Shown here: positions 12,853-24,071 of the stretch, piece after piece
Layout of the letters: each line of letters starts with the position of its first letter
How positions within the stretch are numbered: the stretch's first letter is position 1
DNA from: Dictyophora rubrovolvata
Taxonomy: Eukaryota; Basidiomycota; Agaricomycetes; Phallales; Phallaceae
DNA: 64,000 nt
Direction: 5' to 3'
NCBI GenBank assembly: GCA_029959195.1
Contig: CP114119.1
Coordinates: 2,666,001-2,730,000 of the forward strand
Program-made: the position numbers and the translations under genes
Notes under the pieces: model-generated
The model's input: only the letters and a program-made list of their open reading frames with translations
What the model was told of the DNA's origin: nothing
The model's database searches: none

Positions 12853-14069
12853 GTGCAGGCACTAAGCTGACTTCGCCACTCGCCATCTTTGTTCTCGCGT
12901 ATTGTTACTCCTCTGACTCTTAAGCGACGTTTCAACGGCGATAACGAGGAGTGCTTCAGAATTCGGATACTGCATGTACGCCTAGTTCAATGTCCCAGCA
13001 TCACTCGAGTGACTCGACCCTTCATGGCCGCACGGGCAGCGTGCTGGCTTTGGGGATTGACAGAGAGCGTGAATGGCTGTTTAGCCCGACCAGTATGTTC
13101 TTACCAAAGTCTTGTCTCATGTGCTTGCATAAATCTACAGGCGACAGCACAAGACCTTGCTTGCTACTATATTCTCACTCCGTTGGGACCCTACTGGGGA
13201 GATTGATGCTTTGTCGGCTAGGTCAGAGAGACTATGTGTTAGACATCGAAATATGATTAAAATAATGTAGTAATTCAAATTGGATTGGTGAAAATACATT
13301 GACACCCTTGTATAATGAATGAATTGCGGGGCGTCCGTCCCCGGTACCTACCTTTTTTTTTCTGATCCCTAATTTAGACGACCACGTTCGTCAGCATACA
13401 AAAACTGAAAACGAACTACCCACTCTTTTACCCTAAACCTGCCGAGTGGCTTACGTCTCGGTGGAGCGAGCCTGGATTGAGTGTGCATATTGTTAACGAA
13501 TGATTGGTCGTTTTTCTTGGATGATCGGATTTTTAGTCTATCCCTTCTGCGCCCCTTTTTGGAGAAGGAATTTGGATGTCCCGGGTTGCGTTTACCTATG
13601 GGACAGAGTTCGATGAAGTGATGATGTTTGTGTTTGCTTTCTTGGATGGATGTGTTCCGTAGGATCAGGCTCGAGTTTTGCGACACGTCGCTCAAGCGTT
13701 TCACCCGGTAATGCCTAAACGGCATTGTCTATTATTCATAGAACATATTGGGGTTTGTCTCTCAATGGCTCTCACCAATTTATCGCATATTCTAACATCT
13801 TTACCGAGATTGAAGCTCAAGAATGCATTAAACCCTAATATTATTATATGTATGTATGTATTTATCATTTGACAAATAAACGTATTCTTTTTTTTGTGGA
13901 GCCTTTGTTTTTCGAGGTATTTGAGCCTCGTCAATCAACTGATGTTTCACTTGGTGGTGTTTGCTGTTATTATTGAGGTGACCGAGACTGATGTTTTTCC
14001 CCTGGGAGAGAATGCCGTTAGGCACCCCTCTTTCTGAGGGAGTGTGAGACTCCTCATTATAGCTCGTTT
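12853..14069. other. Intergenic region, no supported gene
   Basis: Several overlapping frames on both strands, including a 118-codon basic one on the minus strand (13369-13725), but none shows a domain or splice-consistent neighbours. Left unassigned. Confidence 0.3.
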
Positions 14070-15459
14070 TTAGCAAATCTCCTCCATATCACCATCATCT
14101 TCATCACCATCGAGACCGCTTTTCGCAGCATTGCTGCTCTGACTCCCGGCCTTTTCAGACGAAGAGTCAAGAGCGTTCCTGTAGCCGGGTATCAAATTCC
14201 ATTTTCCCTTGTCCTGATAAGTTGAATGCATCAAAATTGAGGCGATGAGATTGAGAAATCACAAAATTCATACGAACCGAGCCTTTGACAATTTTTTCAG
14301 CGATTTTAGGCAATACCTCTTTGAGATACGCCTCGGGCTGTTCGGTATGCAGCCTCAGCGCTTTAATACCCCAACTGGGTTGTTGTCTGAACGCGAGGAA
14401 TAACACATCCAACAGTGCCTCCAGCGGCATACGTGTGAACCTGTCTTTTGGGTCCCCTGGCCTTTTTGCAAGCTTGGATTTTCTCTAGAAAAATGCAAAT
14501 ATATTGAACGTCGGGGGAGGGAGAAAGAAAACAAAAAGCAAGTAAAACAACTGACGGTTGCATTGATCACGTCTTTCTTCGACACATCACGTATCATGAG
14601 TCTGATACCCTCCCAATAATCGATCTCCTCTATATGTCTTTGTGGTAGGGCCGCTTCGTAGCGTTCATGCATTCGCTTACTGTAAGCAGCGTCGTATGTC
14701 GGTTGGGCGGCGAGCCTGCTTGTGATTTTTCCTGACAGGATTTTGTGTTCTGAGGAAGATGGAAATCAGGCCTAAAAAATCACCCCGTAGAGCGAATCAG
14801 ATCAGGACTCACTGGCCCGAGGCGCTTTATCGCTGTTTGACTCTTTCTCTTCATCGCCCTCGCTATCGTTATCCGCCTGTGCTGCAAAAACGTACCGATT
14901 CTTCATAACCTCCTCAAACACAGTGATGTGGAACTCTTCCATCACTTCCGGGTCCTCTTCGGACGGCGTTAATATAGTCATGTAAGGAAGACCGGTTTCA
15001 GGATCCTTCATGTCCCAAACTCGCACAGTCCCCAGTTGGCGGCCGTCTTCGTTTACCGCCGACCAGCGTTCTAGCAAGTATCCCGGAAGCTAGTAGGAAT
15101 GAAATGAAGAGACATTAGATGGACTCGACTCTTGAGCTTAGAGTGACACTGACCTTTATCAGCCACATGCAATCTTCCGACCCGGGAGCTTTTGTGGGGA
15201 CGAGGAGGGTTTCATCCTCATCGTCGCGTTCGTCGTCGAGGCCTTTGGTGTTGTCATCTTGGGCCACTGAAGTTCATCGAAAAACACGTTTATGTAATCA
15301 GCTTGGATTTCGCTGTAAAAGACGCGACAAACACGTACCGGAGCCGGCGCCGGAACCAGAAGCGCTGTCTTGGTTTCGACCTCGACGAGCCTTTGTCGCC
15401 GGCTTGCGGATTAGAGATTCTAAATCCTCGTGTCTTGCATTGGTCGAGATGGATTTCAT
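14070..15459 (-). CDS. TFG2: Transcription initiation factor IIF subunit beta (RAP30/Tfg2)
   Basis: Six exons on the minus strand (15459-15339, 15266-15154, 15089-14813, 14749-14556, 14484-14278, 14213-14070) give 351 residues in one frame. The N-terminal half holds the RAP30-type dimerisation region, with WLIKLPGYLLERW and GTVRVWD as landmarks. The C-terminal half holds the winged-helix DNA-binding domain, marked by LLDVLFLAF, a QQPSWGIKAL helix, QPEAYLKEVLPKIA and the closing KWNLIPGYR. The tail is acidic. TFIIF escorts RNA polymerase II into the preinitiation complex; the beta subunit pairs with RAP74/Tfg1. Length matches fungal Tfg2. The acceptor at 14213 and donor at 14277 are fixed by the winged-helix frame. 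Nothing looks broken. Family assignment is firm. Confidence 0.93.
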
Positions 15460-17092
15460 TGCTTCCTTTAGTACCGTTTAAATTTTAAACTGCTTAGGAG
15501 GATGAAGTTGGGTAGACTACAGGGTGCGACCAAAGTGCTGGCCTTTTATATTGTTTGTCAAGCAGCGATGGAGGACAAAAGTGAACAAGAATGGGAAATG
15601 CGAGGGACGAAGGATGGTGGATGGACATAGGTTGTGTTGTCTTTGAGGATGCAACTATGTGGACCCGGGATACTGGGGACAAAGAACTCGAGTAGAGATT
15701 ACGTCTGATAACATTAATTGGTTCAGTACTATAATGCAAACTCAAACTATACGTTCTGTTGTCTCCAATCGATGGCGATGATCTCGTGGCTTGAGAAAAA
15801 CAAAGGACCGTACTAGGTGAGATACAGCAATGGAAACGTTACATAGTCAAATCCAAATCTCTCCGAATCATTATGCCGAATAAATCCTCTTTTTTGGTAA
15901 ACAATCAATTTTACGAAGTGGCCTAATAACAACCCACCGAATGGGGGGTCTTAGAGGAGTTTGGCAGACGTTGGGATTGGAATGATAGACGTATCGATCT
16001 GTATTTTATTTTGTTTTCGGTGCCGTGCCACTGATTCATGGAAAGAGCTTCGTTCCTATTGCATGGTCTAATATTGGTATCGCGTCTACATCACCAGATA
16101 TCAAAAACTGTTGACCTAACCAGACTGTAGTTGATATTGTATACAGTTTCAAGTTTGATTGCTGCCCCTGGACCTGGTGGTATAGTCAAGTTCAAAAAGT
16201 CTTCAGCCAATTGCCCTTACACAACACCTGCACCATGATTGCTCGTAACATTTCTTTCGCAAATGAAATTGATAGATGTGAAACTGGAGATATCAGTTCA
16301 AAAAATTGATCATAGTACTTCCTTCTCATAGACATTTGAGAGTATTGGTTGCAGCACTCAACGCCACAGTGAGATTTAATCTCTCCAAAATTGACTGTTG
16401 GTAAATCTTTCCGTGCGTGCGCTGAGTAGGGATTTCCAGTGTCATATCGAAATCAATTACATGTATCTTGACAATATCACGAAAATGAATGCATGTCGAA
16501 ACCGGAGATCGCGTGCGCCGAGCTTTGACTTCTTCCCCAAGCCAATCAGTCAATCAGGAACCTCTCAACACCACCTCAGGCGCATTGACCTGCGGGACTG
16601 GCAGAATATCAGGTCCTCCAGCATTCCAAGACTTGCCATTAGAATGATAAAAGTTGGAAATCAAGGTATTCTCTCGGTTATGGCTCATAACGGATACCAA
16701 AATAACAGCATGATTTTCTAAAGTCACTTTGCTTTTTTTCAAGAATTCTCAGACTTGTCAAAATTCCTTTTGTTTTTGCTGGTATGTTGCAACTTCAGCG
16801 TTCTCACAGCTGATCAAGAAGTCGAAGATGTAATGATTACAGGAGCTCTTAACATTCGATACCCCCGCGATCTACTATTTTCAAATCATTGATACAAGCT
16901 GTCTTCTTTGATGTACTACAGCCCAGAGTATAGGGCGTGGTAATGTCGGTGGTGAGGCAATGAAACACTGGGATGTTGTTTTTGTTGACAAGTTATATTT
17001 AATGCAGTCGCCATGGCATATTCTATCTTCAAAACTCGGATCCAGTTACAAAGTATCGCAACTCCTTTCAACATTTCTGTGCTATCCCAAGG
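15460..17092. other. Intergenic region with unassigned coding-like pieces
   Basis: No gene could be built. On the minus strand around 16326-16742 two adjacent frames read like protein (one contains GGPDILPVPQVNAPEVVL) but I found no consistent splice chain or family. The rest is AT-rich and featureless. Confidence 0.3.
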
Positions 17093-18858
17093 ATGAACTC
17101 TAGTAATGACACTTCAGTCGTTGTCTCTGAACTCACTCAAGCAACATATGAAAGGTACGTGTTTTATCTCCATTTTTAATCTTGAATGTCCGGTGCTCAC
17201 TCAATGGTGGGATGCCATTAGTTATATCAGTAATCTTCTTGCTGTTAGCTCACTAGGCAAGAGAGTGCTTTGATCAGCCTCAAAGTTTAAATAGTCCTAA
17301 AAATGAATCTTCAGCGCTTTGTTTCTACGCGGCCTTGCTGGTGATTGCGCAAGAAACAGAATATTTGTGGTTCAAGCGTTTCAGTCTCCCAGTTTTGCTT
17401 TATATTTTAACAAGATACGCATATCTGATTCTCCAAGGCCTTAACTTTTGGCTGGGCCTTTTGCCAACGGTGAGCTAAATATTCCTGCGCTGTCTGAAAA
17501 TTCCTACCGGCCATTTCTAATTCCTTGCAGCTTGGAAGGTATGATTCAGTAAAGATGATAACCAATAAATTATTGAGAGGAGCCGAAGCTTGTGCAATCG
17601 CATTGTTAATACAGGAAATGCCTTATCTGTTTTGGTGTATATCGGTGTTCAAGGTTAGTGCTTCATATTTTGTGAACAGACTTCAAGTTGAGACCTATTT
17701 TCAGGGTTGCTGATCGCTAGAGCATGTTCACTTTGCGAAGGAAATAAGATCGTAGCTTGTGTTTTAGCCTTTTTGTTATTAGGCGCGTTGACTTTAAGCA
17801 TATATGGTAAGAGAGCGCTCTCACTACTAGCGCAACGAAAAAAAAAACTTACTCCTGATTTAGCAAGAATAGCGTTTAGCGGATGCATTACAAGGTAAGC
17901 TAGGCTATATCTTGAAGTTGATTCACATTGTTCAGCTCATTTCTCAGCTTCACCTGTACGTTCAAGCTAGCATTTAAGCTTCCCTAAATCCATGGTAATT
18001 TTGATGGTTTTCAGCTCAGAATGCCTTAATTGATTTGCTGGCAAATATTTGTGACGTTTTAATCGATTTTCTCGTCTTTGTTGTATGCTTGTGGAAAGTT
18101 TGGAGCACATGGAGGCTAAAGCGGGAGGTTGGCATTCAAGGTAATAACGACCTTGTTTCCATATTACTCAAACAAAGTAAGTACCACAGACGTTCTAAAA
18201 ATGGACCTTTAATTAACAATTGTCAGTTGTTTCACGGTTCTTGTACGCTCTCAGTCTGAGTCCTTTTTGTTCCGAATTTTGATTTTCTGCTAGGTTTGTG
18301 CTCTTTATTACGATCACCTGTACAATCCTTAGTGCGGTAAGGTTCATAGACAGGGACCTGAATTCCTTTAGCATCTGACTCATAGTTTTTCCTTGTTTCA
18401 GATTCCGAGTCTGACAAATGTAAGTGCATTTGTGTGGTCAATGGGCAAAGGCCGCAAGTTCACCTGCATTCAAATTTACATACCACTTTCAGGACCTAGC
18501 AATAAATTCCTTGGCTGTTGTCCAACAAACGTAAGAATCCTTTTAATCCTCATTCCGATGTTATGTAAGTTTTTCTGAGCGTAAAACTTTTTTTTTTTTC
18601 AAAAGTGCATCCTCCATTCTCATAGCCAGTTTTACTTTGGACCTCCGTCAACAAAATTCCGCAGCAATCGAAGCTATGAATGTAACGTTGCCGACAATTC
18701 AATTTCAAAATGTGCTGCAATATGTACAACAATCCATTCTTGTGGAAATGGGTGATCAGGAGATCGGAGATAGAAGGGAAGCGAGTGACCTTGACGATAG
18801 CTCGCCATCTGTGGATGATACCAAGTCTACGCCTTACGATCATGTTATTTCTATATGA
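17093..18858 (+). CDS. Seven-pass integral membrane protein, DUF6533-type, with very small exons
   Basis: Twelve exons keep frame: 17093-17154, 17222-17256, 17315-17469, 17531-17636, 17705-17894, 17936-17955, 18015-18176, 18227-18242, 18294-18336, 18402-18419, 18493-18530, 18606-18858, giving 365 residues. The order of parts matches fungal DUF6533 proteins: a first block with a hydrophobic helix, acidic E-T-E-Y, then a KRFSLPVLLYILTRY stretch; five more hydrophobic helices; a conserved Gly-Cys (SGCIT); the TM6 block ending in a basic KxWxTWRLKRE; and a soluble acidic tail. Role unknown; such proteins are expanded in Agaricomycetes. The intron after 17256 would be GC-AG. A frame-neutral 57-nt segment, 17807-17863, has good splice ends and may also be removed (346 residues). 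The sixth exon may start at 17936 or 17948. Exon borders are inference; the family call is fairly sure. Confidence 0.72.
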
Positions 18859-19629
18859 GCAAGCAGTGTCATTTTGGGGTGTAAGTTTGATGTGAGGTAT
18901 GATATTTCGGGGGAGGAAGATAGTAGGTAAAAATAAAAATAAAACTTGTGTTGTACTATGGTGAAAAATGTTTCCGGCAGTGTGCAACATTATTTACGAT
19001 CTTTTCTAATATATTATAAAGCATCAGTTCTGTGAATGTCATGCTTTTCGTGCCCCCCGAGCTCCTCTGAAAAGTGAAGTCTGATTTTGGTCTGAGAAAA
19101 CGGAAATCGTCGAATACTATTTCAAGTGGGACACTGTACTTTTGACACTAGTCCTAGAAAGAGTCCGCTATGTGAAATGGTTAAGATCGTACTCAGAGCA
19201 TAATAATATCCGAATGAAAATAGTCACGATTTTGGTCCAGTATGTATGTACAATGTGTGAACTCGTGTACATTAGTATTTCGACAAGAAGATGCAACAAG
19301 ATAATATTTCTGTTGATTTATACACATTAACGACTAAGGCATAATTTCTGAAATCATATTACCGGTCTTAGTCTACACTGAGACCTAAACCGCGGGCAAT
19401 GCTACTCAGAAACGGAGAAGCCAACAGAACACCCGTCGCCTTGTTATCAATTTCATTTTTCAATCCTAATATGGCTGCGCCTAACTGCAAGCATGTTACA
19501 TGACTCTAATAGAAACGATGCATACATTGGGATTAGCTGCTTGCCGCCCCGTTATTACTCCCTGTCCCCATGCACGCAATGCTGTCAACACCTTGACTTG
19601 AAAGAATAGTCGTAGGCACTTACGTTAAG
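18859..19629. other. Intergenic region, nothing recognised
   Basis: AT-rich sequence between the 7TM gene and the decayed secreted-protein locus. No coding frame with recognisable content. Confidence 0.3.
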
Positions 19630-20020
19630 GAGACTCGGAGCACTCTGCAATAAAGGTGATAAGATGATAAGTGATCTCATTATTGTGTCATCTTTAGCAT
19701 CAAACGCTGATATGGTCCTGGTCACTTCCCGTTGAAGCGTTGTCATTTTCATTAGAATAGTTTTCGACTCGGATAGAATGATTGTATCTCCGAGGCCCTA
19801 TATACCCAATTCAATTCGTTACTTGCACTTAGGTTCATCAGCATTCTCACCTGAACATCAGCGGTTAATTCTGATAACTTGAAGGACCTACAACATTCTC
19901 TGTTAACTTGTCGATGTCGGTCATGATCGTCGAATCGCTGGATGCTCTCCTTGTATGCACTGCTGCTGGAGATACGAAGATCAGGGATGTGATGAACAGG
20001 AACACGAAAACAAAAAGCAT
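19630..20020 (-). pseudogene. Decayed small secreted protein gene, related to the one at 29212
   Basis: On the minus strand an ATG at 20020 opens a clean signal peptide (hydrophobic LFVFVFLFITSLIFV, then a small-residue cleavage region) and the short block VHTRR followed by a Ser/Thr/Asp-rich helix; the first exon would end at 19892 with a GTAGGT donor. The secreted gene at 29212 has the same plan, including the VHTRR block and a phase-0 first exon. Downstream, amphipathic helices read well around 19700-19800, but I could not connect them without a frame break near 19870-19885. It is therefore called a probable pseudogene; an unusual splice pattern is the alternative. Confidence 0.35.
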
Positions 20021-22329
20021 CTTGGGTTCGAATGCAGCTACTAGTTAGCTTTAATGTTCAAGTTGCTAGCTCAGCGTCAGTCGAGCAATAACGTGGTCTT
20101 CCGCTCTTAATTTTGATGAACTGAATCGAATAGAATTGTGAAAGGTCAATTCAATTAGTTCGATTTTCAGCTAGGCTTTTGATCAACATCGCCGGAGCTC
20201 CATCTGTAAAGTGCCGAACCACGGGTAAAGGGATTTGTCAAAGTTTATTAGAAAATTATAACTTCATTGAAATTTCGATGCAGAGATATGGGATATGGGA
20301 TTAGAAGGGTAATCATTTCATGTAGAAAAAGGGCTCAAGGCGGTGGTTGGACTTTCCGAGTCTATCGCAGTTGTGTTTATTACCGAGTCAATTCATTGGT
20401 TCCATTACTATAGCTGTAACGACATGGCTTTAATCGCCGTGATGTTTTATCCAGTGTGTTGGCTCATTCACAGAATAGTTGTTTGCGACTATCAATGAGA
20501 TCACGCTATTTATAGGGGCGTATCGTTATCGAAACTCAATGCATATGAAGAAGGTCATTTCTGAGTAGCTTACACGAATTGAACGCGCGCTTCCTCTTAG
20601 CATCTACATCTTCCATTCGCTTATGAACGGAGATAATAATAAGCACTGAAGATCATGGTCTTTGACGACTTTAAAATTGAAAACACCGGAGGTTTGACCA
20701 GCAGGAGAATTCGGGATGAAATCACATACAGTTCATAGCGCGATCTTCGACACGCGTAAAATTATGTATGACCACGCAGACGGGGATGTACTGGTTTCGC
20801 ATTGAGAAGCTCAAAAGCTAAGCGCTAAACGTTGAAGTTGAAGTGTTGCGGGCATTCGCATATAATTTTCTACGATCCCTTCGAACCTTCCATTCGACCT
20901 GCTTTGGGTGCGAGCTCAATTCTGGGTGTGGGGCTGTCACACAAGGAGGTCAAATGTTCTTCTGCGTTTTTGCATTCTTCTTCGTAAAACTTGAGTAAAA
21001 CTTGAGCTTCTCCATTAAACAAAAAAAACTTTTCACTTATCTAATGTTTTCGGCCTTCCCGCCGCATTCTCTGCACACATCACGCCTATTTACTCACTCA
21101 CCTCGTCACCCAGAACTACATAAAGAGGTAGATCTCGGAGTTCCTGCGGCCTTTGAAGTTTCAGCATGTACATACTTACTTGCGCCGAACATATAGGAAC
21201 TCGTGTCGACCTCTTAATTTACTGAAACGTGTTGGGTAACGGAATGAAGATATCCAGTGCCTTGAGAATGGAAAAAAGGGCTTTTAAAGCTCCTTTCCCT
21301 GCCTTTATCCTAGCTTACTTTGAGTCAACACCACTTGAAATCGTTCGCGCGGTTAGTCTGCCAAGGCCCAATTGATTCCAGTCACCTTCAGCATACGGAC
21401 TTGTTTTGAAATTTTGCAGAAGGATGGTTATCTTTATCAATCCGAACCAAGACAAGCCGAACCTTCGAACTGACATACCATGCACCGTCATGCTGATTCC
21501 GAAAACCAACAGAATATCTAGTAGAAATGCAGCAGCAGGGATGGATACACACGTTTTTGTCACAGTGATACAGGTTTCAACTTTTAAGCTCCGCTTTTGG
21601 GCCTTCACCCTGAGCGTGTTCGTGTCAAATGACGCATCGGAATTCGGAAATCGATTCCTTCGGACCCATTTAGCAGAAGATCGTTCGTTTTCGCAACATT
21701 GAAACATTTGGATTCTATGGTATTGACAGCCACGTTTCCGAATTCTTGCTCTGTTGGGTAACCCAGAATGTTTCCTGCGAAAAGCTCCATTCTTTCGGAG
21801 TGCCAGGTGGATTCAGTTTCCGATATTTATTTATCTTGCATAACGCGGGTCAACTCGGATGTTGGCCCGAACTGTTCAGCCTATTCACGTACGTTTTATA
21901 ACTCTGAGTGTACCGTTAAATAAAAAAGACACATTTCGTACGCAATGTGTTGAGAGTAGAAATTGCTAGTTGAGGTAACATTATCTACTTAACAGTTTGA
22001 TCATTTCACCTTGAGTACCGGAGATGACATCATAGCCTAATCGATGGTATTAAAAGCCCCACTCCATCAACAACCCGCATTAATTATATCATATCCGTTT
22101 GTAGGCCATTTTCTGCTATGTACTTAGTAGTGGAAATGATATCTTCTTCTTGTGACTTTCTGTGATCCAACGCGGGCCGCCGGGGCGTGAGAAGAAATGG
22201 TCAGTTGAGATGCCCATTTTCGGCGAACAAATTCTCCAGAGTTTTCCCGGCTCATATATCTTTCGTCGCCTTCTGTCTTCTTTCTTCCCACTGACTCCCT
22301 GTTGTCCTCGCACACAATCTAACGCTAGC
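20021..22329. other. Gene-poor region with a possible eroded minus-strand gene
   Basis: No gene could be built. Around 21315-21830 on the minus strand several frames read like protein in turn (a Pro-rich KLNPPGTPKEW piece, then a hydrophobic helix near 21480-21540), which suggests an eroded membrane-bound enzyme gene, but no single chain holds. The last 200 bases before 22330 form the leader of the reductase gene. Confidence 0.3.
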
Positions 22330-23878
22330 ATGGCATCTGTTACTTTGTTGAGAACTGGCCAAAAGGTGTGTTCAATCAATTGACTGGTTAATCGCTCAAG
22401 CCTGATACGATCACTATCAATTGTCCAGATGCCCTTAGTCGGGTGAGTCGCATAGCATATAGCCTATTGAAAAGAGTCGTTCATAGTTATCCTCATTAAG
22501 GCTCGGTATTTGGAAGGTGCGCAGTCTACAGATCATCCTTTCTTTGCAATTAACTGACTCTTCGTTTGTTCAGATTTCCAAGCAGCAGACCGCCGACGTA
22601 AGATCGCGCTCCAATCTCAGGATAGTATTCTTTCTGACTTTTTCCAGGCTGTATACAACGCGATCAAAACTGGATATCGTCTTATCGATGGAGCATGCGA
22701 CTATGGTAACGAGCTCGAAGCTGGAGAAGGCATCAAACGTGCCATCGACGAAGGTATCATTAAACGGGACGATATCTGTGCGAGTTATCATTCATTTATT
22801 TTTCAAATTCTACTTGACTGAACGTTGTTGAATTTCCAATTAGTTGTTACTTCCAAGGTTTGGAACTCTTTCCACAGGAAAGAGCATGTGCACGAGGTCG
22901 CACGATACCAGCTTAAGCAATGGGGACTCGACAGTCGGTTCCCTTTCTACAATATTGCAATATCATCTTATATATCAATTTATAGAATTTGACTTGCTTC
23001 TTGTTCATTTCCCATGTTCCCTCCAATACGTTCCCATAAACGTACGCTACCCTCCGGAATGGCACTATGACGCCGAAAAAACCGAAATAAGACTGGGTCT
23101 GTCTCACTTTTTGGTGACGTTTAGGTTGTATCAGTTTTTATTGACCTGATTTCTCAGATAATGTCCCATTCCAAGAAACCTGGGAAGCTATGGAAAAGCT
23201 CGTCGACGACGGTATCACTAAAAACATTGGTGTCAGGTCCGACTGTTTCTTCAATTGTTGTATGTATACCGAGTGACTTTTTTCCTTTTCTCGCAGCAAT
23301 GTCGCGAGTTGTTTGCTTTCCGACATCGTGAAATACGCACGCTACAAGCCTGCAGTCCTCCAAGTCGAACTCCACCCTCATCTGACTCAAGAAGGCCTTC
23401 TTAAATTCGCCAAATACCTCGGGATAGCAGTCACAGGCTATTCCAACTTTGCTGCTGAGGGATGGTACGAGTTGGGTGTATCCAGAGAGAAAGTCAAGAG
23501 TTTGTTTGAACAAGAGTGCATCATCAAAATCGCTAAACACCACCAAATTAGTAAGTGAATTACTAAATTTTTTCTTCTTTGGATTCTGACGGTATGCGGG
23601 ACATAACTTCAGCTCCTGCTCAGACTATCCTGGCATGGGTTATTAATCAAGGCGTGGCAGTCATTCCCAAGACCAGCGACCCCGCTCGTTTGGTGGAGAA
23701 CTTGAATGTGACGGATATTAAACTGTCCGACAATGAGATGAAGGAAATTAGCTCATTGAACATTAATCTCCGGTATGTTCTGACCTTTTTTTGATTGTCT
23801 GCTGTCTTCATGTTTTTTTCCTCCTCTAGTTTGAACGACCCTTCCGGAATGGATCCGGGACTTACTATTTTCGCCTGA
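22330..23878 (+). CDS. Aldo/keto reductase, xylose-reductase-like
   Basis: Eleven exons (22330-22365, 22429-22442, 22501-22516, 22574-22597, 22648-22777, 22844-22933, 22986-23096, 23158-23236, 23297-23550, 23613-23772, 23830-23878) give 320 residues, the usual AKR length. The catalytic tetrad is complete: Asp44, Tyr49, Lys78, His111. The substrate-loop region (YPPEWH) and the cofactor-binding [13 protein letters not shown] segment match fungal D-xylose reductases rather than glycerol or arabinose dehydrogenases. The family reduces aldoses with NAD(P)H in the cytosol; xylose to xylitol is the likely reaction, with other sugars or aldehydes possible. The cofactor loop has Thr-Ser-Asp where yeast enzymes carry Ser-Asn-Arg, so coenzyme choice is open. 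The first exons are very short (14, 16 and 24 nt). The next gene starts 193 bases downstream on the same strand. Confidence 0.9.
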
Positions 23879-24071
23879 GGAAAATCAAATGCTCAATATT
23901 AGAGTACTTTTTCCATATTGTATGTTTGGAAGTCAAATAAAGAAGAAAGAAAGTGTCAAATTCAGTGTCATTCACCAAAATGCGGGACGCAACTAAAAAA
24001 AATGACGAGATCCGCTTAGTCAAAGTAAATAAAAAACAAGGGCGCTTGTCGAGGTCCGGCGACATTCACAC

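Noticed and set aside
13369-13725. 118-codon basic frame on the minus strand
   Set aside because: No recognisable motif, no conserved neighbours, highly basic composition; kept only as a note in the gap entry.
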